DNA from: CAYJLW01 sp964370965
GTDB taxonomy: Bacteria > Actinomycetota > Acidimicrobiia > UBA2766
DNA length: 43,727 bases
Direction: 5' to 3'
Assembly (NCBI GenBank): GCA_964370965.1
Contig: CAYJLW010000032.1
Span: 1-43,727, forward strand
Each line of letters opens with the position of its first letter. Position 1 is the first letter of the stretch. Under the pieces are notes generated by a model. That model was not told the origin of the DNA, made no database searches, and worked only from the letters and a program-made list of their open reading frames with translations. This document shows, piece by piece, positions 15,841 through 23,665 of this stretch. The translations under genes were made by a program, and so were the position numbers.

Positions 15841-16141
15841 CGGGGGTGCTGGGCGTGCCGCTGCTCCACGCCGGGCGGGTGTCGCTGCGGGCGACGGGCG
15901 GCGGCGGCTCCGACGGCGTCGTCGTCGTCGTGGCTCCCGGCGGCCCCGCGCCCGCGGGGGCCGCCGGACGCGGGACGCCCCCGTCCTCGGCCTCGACCGC
16001 CGAAACGGCGGCCTCGGGCGGGTCGGGCGCGCCCGCCTCGTCTGCACCGACGGCGCTGCAACCGGCCCCGACTCTGTGTCGCTCGTGCTCCCCGGCGCCC
16101 CCGCTGCCACAGCGGCGTTCACCGTCTCCGCCCCGCGCTGA
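15841..16141 (+). pseudogene. Possible frameshifted 3' remnant of a gene
   Basis: One forward frame encodes a plausible beta-rich stretch (LHAGRVSLRATGGGGSDG, then VVVVVAPGG) up to about 15965. Another forward frame then continues with LVCTDGAATGPDSVSLVLPG and ends APAATAAFTVSAPR, stop at 16139-16141, with strongly GC-biased third positions. Joining them needs one frameshift near 15965-15980. No start codon with a ribosome site is seen, because hairpins occupy the upstream side. This may be a decayed gene, a sequencing frameshift, or chance. The remainder of 15578-16172 holds only the two hairpins. Confidence 0.3.
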
Positions 16142-16172
16142 GGCGGGCAGGATCCGTCCTCTCGGCCCTGCG

Positions 16173-16625
16173 TCAGGCGTGGGCGGGCGTGCTGTCGCGG
16201 GCGGTCGGGGCGTCCTCGGTGACGTCGAGGCCGGCGGCGGTCGGCTCCTCGCGCTGCGCCTCGGCGACCTCCTTCTCGGCCCGCGCCGCCGCCTCCGCCT
16301 CGGCCTTCTGGGCGGCGAGGCGGTCCTTGAGGTCGCGGCGACGTGTCTTGGCGTCGGCGACATGCTCGGCGTGGTCGCCGCTCCAGTGGTGGGCCTTGCG
16401 GGGCTTGAGCAGGGCGCGGAGCAAGAGGCCGACCATGGCCCGCTGCCGGCCCACCTGGACGATGCCGGCGAGGTCGTCCTCGCATACCCGGATCGAGAAG
16501 TCCCAGGTCACAGGTTCGTGGATCGTGCCCATGATGACGACTTCCCTGCCCTCGCGGACCACCCGGTACTCGCGGAAGTCCATCACGAGCTCTTTGCGGC
16601 CGAGACCCCGGGACTTGAGCTTCAT
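16173..16625 (-). CDS. Unknown protein under a KstR-like box
   Basis: A 150-aa protein I do not recognise. Residues 15-75 look like a compact globular domain (MDFREYRVVREGREVVIMGT, then a DFSIRVCEDDLAGI strand region). From about residue 85 it is a highly charged, probably coiled-coil helix (RRRDLKDRLAAQKAEAEAAA) and then an acidic tail. There is no signal peptide or membrane segment. GGGGGAGAGG precedes the ATG. A KstR-like box lies 41 nt upstream, exactly the spacing seen before the aldehyde dehydrogenase, so it belongs to the same regulon and may act in the same pathway. Function unknown. Confidence 0.78.
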   Translation of the reverse strand: MKLKSRGLGRKELVMDFREYRVVREGREVVIMGTIHEPVTWDFSIRVCEDDLAGIVQVGRQRAMVGLLLRALLKPRKAHHWSGDHAEHVADAKTRRRDLKDRLAAQKAEAEAAARAEKEVAEAQREEPTAAGLDVTEDAPTARDSTPAHA

Positions 16626-16666
16626 GGCGCCTCTCCCCCATTCGGCGAAGCGAGTCCGTCGTGAAC

Positions 16667-16680
16667 TGAAACACGTTCTA
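16667..16680. promoter_or_regulatory. KstR-like operator before the unknown 150-aa gene
   Basis: The sequence TGAAACACGTTCTA fits TNNAACNNGTTNNA and sits in the longer near-palindrome AACTGAAACACGTTCTAGTT (16665-16684 region). It is 41 nt from the start of the leftward gene and 151 nt from the rightward hydrolase, so it mainly serves the leftward gene. Confidence 0.72.
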
Positions 16681-16831
16681 GTTCCGTCACGGTAACCGAT
16701 CGGGGGGTCGCGCGCAACACCCTGCCGGCGGGCCCGACGGGCCGCCGCATCCAGGGCCGCGACGGCACGTACCGCCTTGGGCCCCCGGGCGGTCGCTGTG
16801 CTCTACTGGCCGTCTGCCCTCGGGAGGTCCT

Positions 16832-17731
16832 GTGGAACGAACCGACGTCACCTTCGACTCCGGCGGGGAGGCCTGCGCCGCGTGGCTCTACCGGCCCGAG
16901 GGAACCGGGGACTCCGCGGCGCCCTGCGTCGTGATGGCCCACGGCTTCGGCGGTGTCAAGGAGGCCCGGCTGGACGCCTACGCCGAGCGCTTCGCTGCCG
17001 CGGGGATGGCCGCCCTCGTGTTCGACTACCGCCACTTCGGGGCGAGCGGAGGCGAACCCCGCCAGCTCATCGACATCGGCCGCCAGCTCGACGACTGGAC
17101 GGCGGCCGTCGCCTGCGCCCGCAGCAGCGACGGCATCGACCCGGAGCGCGTGGCGCTCTGGGGGACGAGCTTCAGCGGGGGCCATGTGGTCGTGACCGGG
17201 GCTCGCGACGGACGTGTCGCCGCCGTGGTGTCGCAGTGCCCGTTCGCCGACGGCATGGCCTCCCTCGGCCGGGTCCCGGCGGCCACGACGCTGAGGCTGC
17301 TCGCCGCGGGCGTGGAGGACGAGGTCCGCGGCCGCCTCGGGCGTCCCCCGCGGCTCGTCAAGATCGTCGGCCCCCCCGGGTCCCTGGCGGCGATGACGAG
17401 CCCCGACGCCGAGTCGGGCTACCGGGCGCTCGTCCCGCCCGGGTCGACCTGGTCCGACGAAGTCGCCGCCCGCATCGCCCTCCGTGTGGGCTTCTACCGC
17501 CCGGGCCGGGCGGCCGCCCGCCTCACGTGCCCGCTGCTCGTGTGCGTCTGCGACGAGGATTCCGTGGCGCCCGCCGGGGCGGCGGTGTCCATGGCGGAGG
17601 CCGCTCCGGAGGGTGAGCTCCGTCGCTACCCGATCGGCCACTTCGACGTCTACGTGGGTGAGGCGTTCGAGAACGCCGTCGCGGACCAGACCGAGTTCCT
17701 CAAGCGCCACCTCGGCCTCGCCGGCGCCTGA
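16832..17731 (+). CDS. Alpha/beta hydrolase
   Basis: A 299-aa cytoplasmic alpha/beta hydrolase of the dienelactone-hydrolase/peptidase-S9-like type. HGFGGVKEARLD gives the oxyanion region, GTSFSGG holds the nucleophile Ser (near residue 117), CDEDSVAPAGAA carries the acid and IGHFDVYVG the His (near residue 272). The GTG start has GGGAGG 5 nt upstream. It is divergent from the KstR-box gene and convergent with the polysaccharide deacetylase. Substrate unknown; esters or lactones are likely. The 107-bp convergent junction downstream has only a weak 6-bp hairpin near 17748-17765. Confidence 0.88.
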   Translation: MERTDVTFDSGGEACAAWLYRPEGTGDSAAPCVVMAHGFGGVKEARLDAYAERFAAAGMAALVFDYRHFGASGGEPRQLIDIGRQLDDWTAAVACARSSDGIDPERVALWGTSFSGGHVVVTGARDGRVAAVVSQCPFADGMASLGRVPAATTLRLLAAGVEDEVRGRLGRPPRLVKIVGPPGSLAAMTSPDAESGYRALVPPGSTWSDEVAARIALRVGFYRPGRAAARLTCPLLVCVCDEDSVAPAGAAVSMAEAAPEGELRRYPIGHFDVYVGEAFENAVADQTEFLKRHLGLAGA

Positions 17732-17838
17732 GCGGGCCCGCACGCCACGCGACCCCGGCGTCGCGGGACCCCGACGCTGCCGTGCCCGCACCCGGCTGAG
17801 CCGCCCCCCCTGTGCCTCCCGGAGACGCGGAGGCGCCG

Positions 17839-18672
17839 CTATGCCACGTGGCGTTTGCGCTGGTGCTGCGCGGCCTTCGGGAGGAGGTAGTCCTGGAGCC
17901 GGGCCGCCCGGAGACCCGCCTGGTCCATGGCGGCGAAGAGGACGGCGAGGTCGCCTGCGGTCTCGGGCCGGTAGTGGAGGAGGACGACGTCGCCGGCCTG
18001 CAGGCCGCCGGGGCCGTCGAGGAAGAGGCGGCCCTGGCGGACCTCCGCCGACCACATCACGTTCGCGTACACCCCGCACTCGGCGAACACCTGGTTCGTG
18101 GTGGCGTTGTAGGAGCCGTAGGGCGGTCTCGCCAGCAGGGGCCGGCGGCCGAAGGTGGCGGCGAGGCGGTCGGAGTTGCCGCAGATCTCCGCGACCTGAC
18201 CCGGCCGGGGCAGCTTCGCGTACTGCGGGTGGGTGAGCGAATGGTTCTCGACCGTGCCCCCGAGGTCGACGATCTCTCTGTAGTAGCCGGCCGCCCGCTC
18301 GGCGGGGCTGGCGATCAGAAACGAGGTCGCCGGGATGTTGCGGGAGCGGAGGGCGTCGAGGGCCCCGGGGGTCGCGTACCAGCCGTCGTCGATCGTGACG
18401 AACACGACGGGGTCGGTGGTCGGGACGTGGAAGACGACGGGGACCGGGGAAGGAGGCGGGGGGAGGTCGGCCCGCTGCGGTGGGGTCGCCGAGCGCGGCG
18501 GGGGGTCGGGGCGGGCAGCGAGGGAAACCGAGAGCGAGGCGCCTTCGGTCCAAGTGCGCCGCGGCAGGGGGGTCCGGGGGGACGCTGTCGCGACCACGAG
18601 AGCGACGACGCCAAGGGCGGCGGCAGCGACGGCCACCCCCGCGGCGAGCGACGTCATCCGAACGCGTTCCAC
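17839..18672 (-). CDS. Polysaccharide deacetylase (NodB-type), membrane-anchored
   Basis: A 277-aa protein with a single N-terminal hydrophobic segment (about residues 7-28, a signal anchor) and a Pro-rich linker, then a NodB deacetylase domain. VFVTIDDGW provides the catalytic Asp and metal-binding Asp, HSLTHPQY the metal-binding His pair, and ARPPYGSYN the next conserved motif. It probably removes acetyl groups from peptidoglycan or another cell-envelope glycan outside the membrane. GTG 18672 was chosen because a TAGGCT -10-like hexamer lies 7 nt upstream, consistent with a leaderless transcript; ATG 18657 is the alternative. The 140 bp up to the next gene shows no other feature. Confidence 0.85.
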   Translation of the reverse strand: MERVRMTSLAAGVAVAAAALGVVALVVATASPRTPLPRRTWTEGASLSVSLAARPDPPPRSATPPQRADLPPPPSPVPVVFHVPTTDPVVFVTIDDGWYATPGALDALRSRNIPATSFLIASPAERAAGYYREIVDLGGTVENHSLTHPQYAKLPRPGQVAEICGNSDRLAATFGRRPLLARPPYGSYNATTNQVFAECGVYANVMWSAEVRQGRLFLDGPGGLQAGDVVLLHYRPETAGDLAVLFAAMDQAGLRAARLQDYLLPKAAQHQRKRHVA

Positions 18673-18812
18673 GCCCGCCAGCCTATCTCCGCTCACTCCC
18701 CAGCCACGGCGCCCGGCGCGGGACCGAGCCCAAAGTGAGCTAATGACTTTTGCCGCGGGGGCCGAAGCTGCGGCAGCCCGGGGTCGCTCAGGCTGTACCT
18801 CAAACGGTCGCG

Positions 18813-19133
18813 TCAGACGGTCGCGCAGCCGGCGGCGTGGCCGAGAGCGGTGCAGACCTCCTGCATGCGCCCGGGGGCGAGGCGCGTGACGAGAGCCGTG
18901 CACAGGGCGGGGCGGATGAGGGAGACGTTGTCCAGGGAGAGCACGCAGGCGGCCGGCATACCGTCGCTCTCGTCGAGCGCCACCTCGGTCGGGATCCCAC
19001 GTACGGTCCTCGTCGCCGGCACGGCGAGGATCTGGTTCAGGACGCCGATCGCCTCCGTGCGGGTCAGGGCGAGGAAGGGCCGGCGCCCGGCCGTGGGATG
19101 CTCGTACCACCAGACCTCGCCGCGGGCTACCAC
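18813..19133 (-). CDS. MazF/PemK-type endoribonuclease toxin
   Basis: A 106-aa protein with the typical MazF/PemK start ARGEVWWYEHPTAGRRPFLA, a beta-barrel mRNA interferase fold, and the RTVRGIPTEVALDESDGMP region, then SLDNVSLI (LDQ-like motif of the family) near residue 66. It would cleave mRNA at short sequence motifs. The GTG start at 19133 overlaps the antitoxin gene by 7 bp. Confidence 0.87.
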   Translation of the reverse strand: MVARGEVWWYEHPTAGRRPFLALTRTEAIGVLNQILAVPATRTVRGIPTEVALDESDGMPAACVLSLDNVSLIRPALCTALVTRLAPGRMQEVCTALGHAAGCATV

Positions 19134-19423
19134 GGTGACAGTCCGGCGGCGCGTTCCTCGGCGTCGAGGCGCTCCAGGAGCTCGGTCGTGGACCGGTCCT
19201 GCTGGGTCTCGAGGTCGCCCCATTCGTCGGGCGTGGCCGGAGGGACGCTCCGGTAGCCCTCCACGATGCGTGCCGTGACACTCGCTTCCCGCGTGTCTGC
19301 CAGGTGTTCGACCACCGCCTCCCGGATGAGGGCGGAGCGGGAGATCCCCCGCCGGGAGGCCTCCCGGTCGAGAAGCGACACGATCTCGTCGCTGAGCTGC
19401 ACCATCGTCTGGGTTCGGGCCAT
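19127..19423 (-). CDS. Ribbon-helix-helix antitoxin of a MazEF-like pair
   Basis: A 98-aa protein. TMVQLSDEIVSLLDREASRR followed by GISRSALIREAVVEHL is a clear ribbon-helix-helix DNA-binding domain at residues 5-43; the C-terminal half (DLETQQDRSTTELLERLDAE) is acidic and likely binds the toxin. It directly precedes and overlaps the MazF-like gene. Autoregulation is expected for the family. Confidence 0.85.
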   Translation of the reverse strand: MARTQTMVQLSDEIVSLLDREASRRGISRSALIREAVVEHLADTREASVTARIVEGYRSVPPATPDEWGDLETQQDRSTTELLERLDAEERAAGLSPW

Positions 19424-19469
19424 AGGCCAATGGTAGGCCCATGGCCGCCCCCCCGGCTGACGTGCCCCG

Positions 19470-21494
19470 CTACGCCCCGGCGAGAGGCCCGGAGCGGTTG
19501 ACCGCTGCGGAGTTCGTGCCCAGGTAGGACTCCACGACTCGCGGGTCCGCGAGGACTTCGGCGGGGCGTCCCCGGGCGATGACCCGGCCGAGCTCGAGGG
19601 CGACCATCTCGTCGCAGATCGACGCCAGCAGCGGCATGTCGTGCTCGATCACCACCATGGCCGCCCCCGTGTGCGCCCCCACACGCTTGAGGAGGGGCCC
19701 GAGTGCCTCGGTCTCCCGCTGGGCGACACCGGCGGAAGGCTCGTCGAGGAGGAGGGCGACGGGCTCCTGGCCGAGGATGCAGGCGAGCTCCACGATGCGA
19801 CGGGTGCCCGTGGAGAGCTCCCCGGTGAGCTTGTCGGCGAAGGCGCCGAGACCGCAGAGATCCACGAGTTCCACCACACGGGCGGCGATGCGGAGCTCGG
19901 ACTCGTAGGACGCCGGCTGGCGGAGGGCATCGGCGACCAGCGAACGGGTCTGGGCGTGGCGCTCGAGGGCGACGGCGACCGTCTCGGAGACCGTGAGGGA
20001 GGGGAAGAGGAGCGCCTCCTGGAACGAGCGCCCCAGCCGCGCGCGAGCCCGCTCATGGGGCACCCAGTCGGTGACGTCCCGGCCCCGGAAGACGATGCGG
20101 CCGCCCTCGAGGGGCAGGAAACCGGAGATGCAGTCGAGCAGCGTGGTCTTGCCGGCTCCGTTCTGGCCGATGAGGCCGAGGATGCGCCCCGGAGCCACGT
20201 CGAGGTCGACGCCGTCGACGGCGGTGATCCCCCCGAAGCGCTTCGTGACCCCCCGACACTCGAGGACGGCAGGTTGGAGGCTCACAGCGCGGTACGGCGC
20301 GTTGTGAGCCTCCAACCTCGCCCGGGCCGGTCCAGCCGGTCCTGCCGGGGCGGCGGTCGCGGGGGGCGCCGCCGCCTCGGCAGCGGGTGGGACCGGCACC
20401 GCAGGCGACGGCGCGGGCGGGGTGTTCGTGGTGGCCCACACCTCGCGCTGGGCGGCGCCGGCGACGAAGACGGAGCGGAGGATGTCCGGGCGCTCGAGGA
20501 GGTCCACGGTGGCACCCGCGAAGCGCACCTCGCCCTTCTCCATGAACACCGCCCTCTGGGCGAGCTCGAGGGCGACGTTCACGGACTGCTCGACGACGAC
20601 GATCGTCACGCCGCTCTCGTGGATGGAGCGCACGACGTCGAGAAGTTGGCCCACGACCGATGGGGCGAGACCGAGGGAGAGCTCGTCGATCATGAGCAGG
20701 CGCGGGTGACCCATGAGGGACTGCGCGAGGGCGAGCATCTGCTGTTCGCCCCCGGAGAGGTTCCCGGCGAGCGTGCCCAAGCGGCGCCGCAGGGCCGGAA
20801 AGAGCTCCAGCACCTCCTCGCGGGCAGCCGCCTGCGCCCTGCGGTCGTGGCGGCGGAGCCATCCGGCAAGGCGGAGGTTGTCGGTCACGGTCAGCGTGGG
20901 AAAGACGCCCCGCCCACCGGGCATGAGCGAGATGCCCGCCCGGGCGGCCCGGTCGGGGGACGCCGGGACGCGCCCGCCCCCCATCCGCACCGTCCCGGAC
21001 GACGGTCGCAGCAGGCCACAGACCGCCTTCAGGAGGGTGGACTTGCCCGCCCCGTTCGTACCCAGCAGGGCGACAATCTCGCCTGGGGCGACGTCGAGGT
21101 CGACGCCGAAGAGCACCTGCACGGGCCCGTAGGACACGTCGAGGCCCCGGATCTCGAGGAGTGCGGGGGGGACGGCCTCCGCCGCGTGCGCGGCGTGTGT
21201 CCCGGACGGGTCCCGCTCTACCGCCTGCTCCGCGCCTGGCGGCGCCCCGCGCCCCGCCGGGGACCCCCCACCCCCCTCTACCGCCTGCTCCGCGCCTGGC
21301 GGCGCCCCGCGCCCCGCCGGGGACCCCCCACCCCCCTCTACCGCCTGCTCCGCGCCTGGCGGCGCTCCGCGCCCCGGCGGGGACCCCCCACCCCGCCGGC
21401 CCCCGGCGTCGGGGGGCCACGGGGGCGTCGGGGGTCGGGGTGGGGGCGGGACAAGGGGCACTGGCGGCTGCGGCGGTGCCAGGTGCGGGTTCAC
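19470..21494 (-). CDS. Fused LivF-LivG ATPase of a branched-chain-type ABC transporter
   Basis: A 674-aa chain with two ABC ATPases. Residues 1-100 are Pro/Gly-rich and contain three 20-residue repeats (the tandem repeat at 21216-21394). The LivF-like domain (about 105-340) has Walker A GTNGAGKST, signature LSGGEQQM and Walker B LLMIDELSLGLAP. The LivG-like domain (about 409-674) has GQNGAGKTT, a diverged signature LSTGTRR and LLLDEPSAGV. A palindromic repeat at 20272-20317 encodes the end of the Ala/Pro-rich linker between them. The GTG start overlaps the permease stop by 4 bp. It energises uptake through the permease gene just upstream; the substrate need not be an amino acid. Confidence 0.9.
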   Translation of the reverse strand: MNPHLAPPQPPVPLVPPPPRPPTPPWPPDAGGRRGGGSPPGRGAPPGAEQAVEGGGGSPAGRGAPPGAEQAVEGGGGSPAGRGAPPGAEQAVERDPSGTHAAHAAEAVPPALLEIRGLDVSYGPVQVLFGVDLDVAPGEIVALLGTNGAGKSTLLKAVCGLLRPSSGTVRMGGGRVPASPDRAARAGISLMPGGRGVFPTLTVTDNLRLAGWLRRHDRRAQAAAREEVLELFPALRRRLGTLAGNLSGGEQQMLALAQSLMGHPRLLMIDELSLGLAPSVVGQLLDVVRSIHESGVTIVVVEQSVNVALELAQRAVFMEKGEVRFAGATVDLLERPDILRSVFVAGAAQREVWATTNTPPAPSPAVPVPPAAEAAAPPATAAPAGPAGPARARLEAHNAPYRAVSLQPAVLECRGVTKRFGGITAVDGVDLDVAPGRILGLIGQNGAGKTTLLDCISGFLPLEGGRIVFRGRDVTDWVPHERARARLGRSFQEALLFPSLTVSETVAVALERHAQTRSLVADALRQPASYESELRIAARVVELVDLCGLGAFADKLTGELSTGTRRIVELACILGQEPVALLLDEPSAGVAQRETEALGPLLKRVGAHTGAAMVVIEHDMPLLASICDEMVALELGRVIARGRPAEVLADPRVVESYLGTNSAAVNRSGPLAGA
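20272..20317. repeat. Palindromic repeat inside the LivF-LivG linker
   Basis: Arms at 20272-20286 (GGTTGGAGGCTCACA) and 20303-20317 (TGTGAGCCTCCAACC) pair perfectly, and the inner GCGCGGTAC/GTACGGCGC pairs with one mismatch. The outer arms are those of the intergenic palindromes at 31169-31210 and 13826-13856. Here the element is read in frame as protein, RLEAHNAPYRAVSLQP. Confidence 0.85.
21216..21394. repeat. Tandem repeat, three 60-bp units, protein-coding
   Basis: Units start at 21216, 21276 and 21336; the first two are identical and the third differs at few positions. Read on the minus strand it contains the same GCGCCGCCAGGCGCGGAGC core as the array at 1-173, but with a period of exactly 60 bp, so it encodes three 20-residue repeats (GGGGSPAGRGAPPGAEQAVE) in the N-terminal region of LivF-LivG. 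Confidence 0.92.
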
Positions 21495-23665
21495 ACGCCC
21501 GCCTTCTGGTCTTCGCGGGCGAGCGCGCCGGACAGCATCGTGGTCTCGTCCGCCGGATGGACGTGGCCGGTGAGGTCGAGCTCCACGTCGGGCCGGCGCC
21601 TGTCCTCCAGCAGGCTCGGGACGAGGAGACGTCGCCGGCGCGCCACGACACGCAGGAACGCCGTCCGCACCCCCACAACGATCTGGCCGAGGCCGCCGGG
21701 GACGACGAGAAGGATGACGAGCAGGCCGGTGCCCGTGAGCAGGAGGCGGAACTCGTCGGCGACCTGGTCGAGGCCCCGCATCCCGAACACGCCCAGGAGG
21801 GCCCCGCCCACGGAGCCGAGCCCGCCGATCACGGCCGTGGAGAAGACGTCGATGCTCTGAGACGGCGGGTACGAGCCCGCCCGGGCGCCGTGCAGGAGGA
21901 CGACGTGGAGGCCGCCCGCCACCCCGGCGATCACCCCGGCGAGCACGAAGCCGCTCAGGTTCACCCAGGTGGTGCCCAGCCCCATCGCTTCGGCGGCCCG
22001 GCGGTTGTCCCGCGTGGCGATGAGGATGCGGCCGCTCCGGGTGCGGCGCACCCCCAGCGCCACGGCCACGGCGAGGAGCAGAAACGCCAGGCAGAAGTAG
22101 TACATGACGGTCTCGGACTCGAGGTCGAAGCGAGCCCAGAGCACGGGCCGAGGCACGTCCTGGGGAACGAGGGAGGGGAAGTTGTTCGGGTTCAGGACGA
22201 AGCTGTCCAGGGTGACGGCGAACGCGAACGTGGTCACGGCGAGGAACGCCCCCCGGATGCGCAGGGCGGGGAGGCCGAGCAGGAGAGCCGTGACGGCGCC
22301 CACGCAACCGGCGGCGCCGAGGGCGAGGAAGAGGTCGAGGTGCGCCCGCACGATGAGGTTGCCGGCACAGATCGCCCCCGTCCCCACGATGGCGAACTGG
22401 CCGAGGCTGATGTGGCCTCCCCAGCCCGTGAGGACGACGAGAGACACGGCCACGATCCCCCACACGAGCGCCACGCTGAGGAGGTTCACGACACTGGGAC
22501 CGAAAATCCAGGGCAGGAGGCCGGCGGCGACGAGGAGGACGACCGTCACGGCGCCCCGGGCGATACGCACCTCCGGGAGGCGGCGCAGCTCCCGGGGGAC
22601 CGCCCGCACGACGGCGGTGTCGGTCCACGTGCCGGCGCCGGACTCGTGCGCGCGGGTGAGGCGGTCGCGTCGGGCGAGGAGCGCGACGAGGATGAGGACG
22701 AGGAAGGCGACGTCCGCCGCTGACGCCTTGGACGTGTTCCAGAGGACGACCTGCTCGACGACCCCGAGACCGATCCCGGCGGCAAAGGCCACCGGGAGGG
22801 ACTCCATCCCGGCGATCACCGCCGCCGCCAGCGCCGGGAGGAGGAGCTGGGGGCCGGACAGCACCCCGGGCGCCACGCCCTGGAAGGGGGCCCGGAGGCA
22901 GAAGGTGAGGGCGGAGAGGCCCCCGGCGATCATCCACACCATCGTGGAGAGACGCCGGATCGGGATGCCGAGGAGGCGTGCCCGGTCGGCGTTCTCCGCC
23001 GCCGCCCGCACCGCCACACCGGCGTCCGTGCGGAGCAGGAACCAGGCGAGGCCGGCGATCACCACCGGCACCACGGCCACGATCAGGAGGTGGTCGCCCG
23101 TGACGATGACCGGCGCCACGTTGACGCGGGTCTGCAGCGGCGTGGAGAAACCGCCCATGATGAGACCCCCGGAGCCGAACAGGCGGGGCACGAGGAGCTC
23201 GATGCCGCCGAGGAGCTGAGCGAGGCCGATGGTGGCCACTGTGAGGACGAGGCGGGTGGCACCCGCGAAGCGCCGGATGACCGCCACCTCGACGGCCCCC
23301 CCCACCACGACGCCGACGCTGACGCCGGTGGCGAGGGCGAGGAAGTAGTTCCACTTCCACGCGAGGAAGAGCTCCACGGCGAGGATGCCGGCGATGCCCC
23401 CGAGGGCACCGTAGGCGAAGTTCACGATCCGGTTCGTGCGGTAGATGAGGATGAGGCCCATGGCGAGGAGGGCGGTCACGCTCCCGAGCACGGCGCCGAT
23501 GACGACCACGCCCATGGGGGCCCCCGAGGGGGCGAACACCGCCGTGAGCGCCCACGCCGCCACGGCGGCTGCGGCGGCCCCGATCGTCTTCGCCGGGCGG
23601 GATGTGAGGACGTCGCCGGCGCGGTTGGCGGCGCTGTGCCGGCGGGCGGGAGCGGCGACGGTCAC
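21491..23665 (-). CDS. Fused LivH-LivM permease of a branched-chain-type ABC transporter
   Basis: A 724-aa integral membrane protein. The first half (about residues 30-320) is LivH-like: GLILIYRTNRIVNFAYGALG is the classic signature. The second half (about 345-690) is LivM-like: LTGWGGHISLGQFAIVGTGA and RDNRRAAEAMGLG. Each half contributes a set of transmembrane helices, so one chain replaces the usual heterodimer. The GTG start overlaps the binding-protein stop by 4 bp and its own stop overlaps the ATPase start by 4 bp. Family members import branched-chain amino acids, urea or hydrophobic acids; given the neighbouring MaoC and thiolase genes a lipid-derived acid is conceivable. Confidence 0.92.
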   Translation of the reverse strand: MTVAAPARRHSAANRAGDVLTSRPAKTIGAAAAAVAAWALTAVFAPSGAPMGVVVIGAVLGSVTALLAMGLILIYRTNRIVNFAYGALGGIAGILAVELFLAWKWNYFLALATGVSVGVVVGGAVEVAVIRRFAGATRLVLTVATIGLAQLLGGIELLVPRLFGSGGLIMGGFSTPLQTRVNVAPVIVTGDHLLIVAVVPVVIAGLAWFLLRTDAGVAVRAAAENADRARLLGIPIRRLSTMVWMIAGGLSALTFCLRAPFQGVAPGVLSGPQLLLPALAAAVIAGMESLPVAFAAGIGLGVVEQVVLWNTSKASAADVAFLVLILVALLARRDRLTRAHESGAGTWTDTAVVRAVPRELRRLPEVRIARGAVTVVLLVAAGLLPWIFGPSVVNLLSVALVWGIVAVSLVVLTGWGGHISLGQFAIVGTGAICAGNLIVRAHLDLFLALGAAGCVGAVTALLLGLPALRIRGAFLAVTTFAFAVTLDSFVLNPNNFPSLVPQDVPRPVLWARFDLESETVMYYFCLAFLLLAVAVALGVRRTRSGRILIATRDNRRAAEAMGLGTTWVNLSGFVLAGVIAGVAGGLHVVLLHGARAGSYPPSQSIDVFSTAVIGGLGSVGGALLGVFGMRGLDQVADEFRLLLTGTGLLVILLVVPGGLGQIVVGVRTAFLRVVARRRRLLVPSLLEDRRRPDVELDLTGHVHPADETTMLSGALAREDQKAGV

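Noticed and set aside
15759..16664. Forward frame of about 300 codons overlapping the leftward 150-aa gene
   Set aside because: Only the part before about 15965 looks coding; the rest is antisense to a gene with a ribosome site and a regulatory box.
17748..17765. Hairpin CGCGAC/GTCGCG between convergent genes as a terminator
   Set aside because: A 6-bp GC stem is expected by chance in this composition and is far weaker than the other hairpins.
18798..18828. Direct repeat ACGGTCGCG as a regulatory site
   Set aside because: It spans the end of the MazF-like coding sequence, downstream of the module rather than at its promoter.
21216..21394. CRISPR-like regular repeat
   Set aside because: There are no spacers and the period is 60 bp in frame with the ATPase gene.
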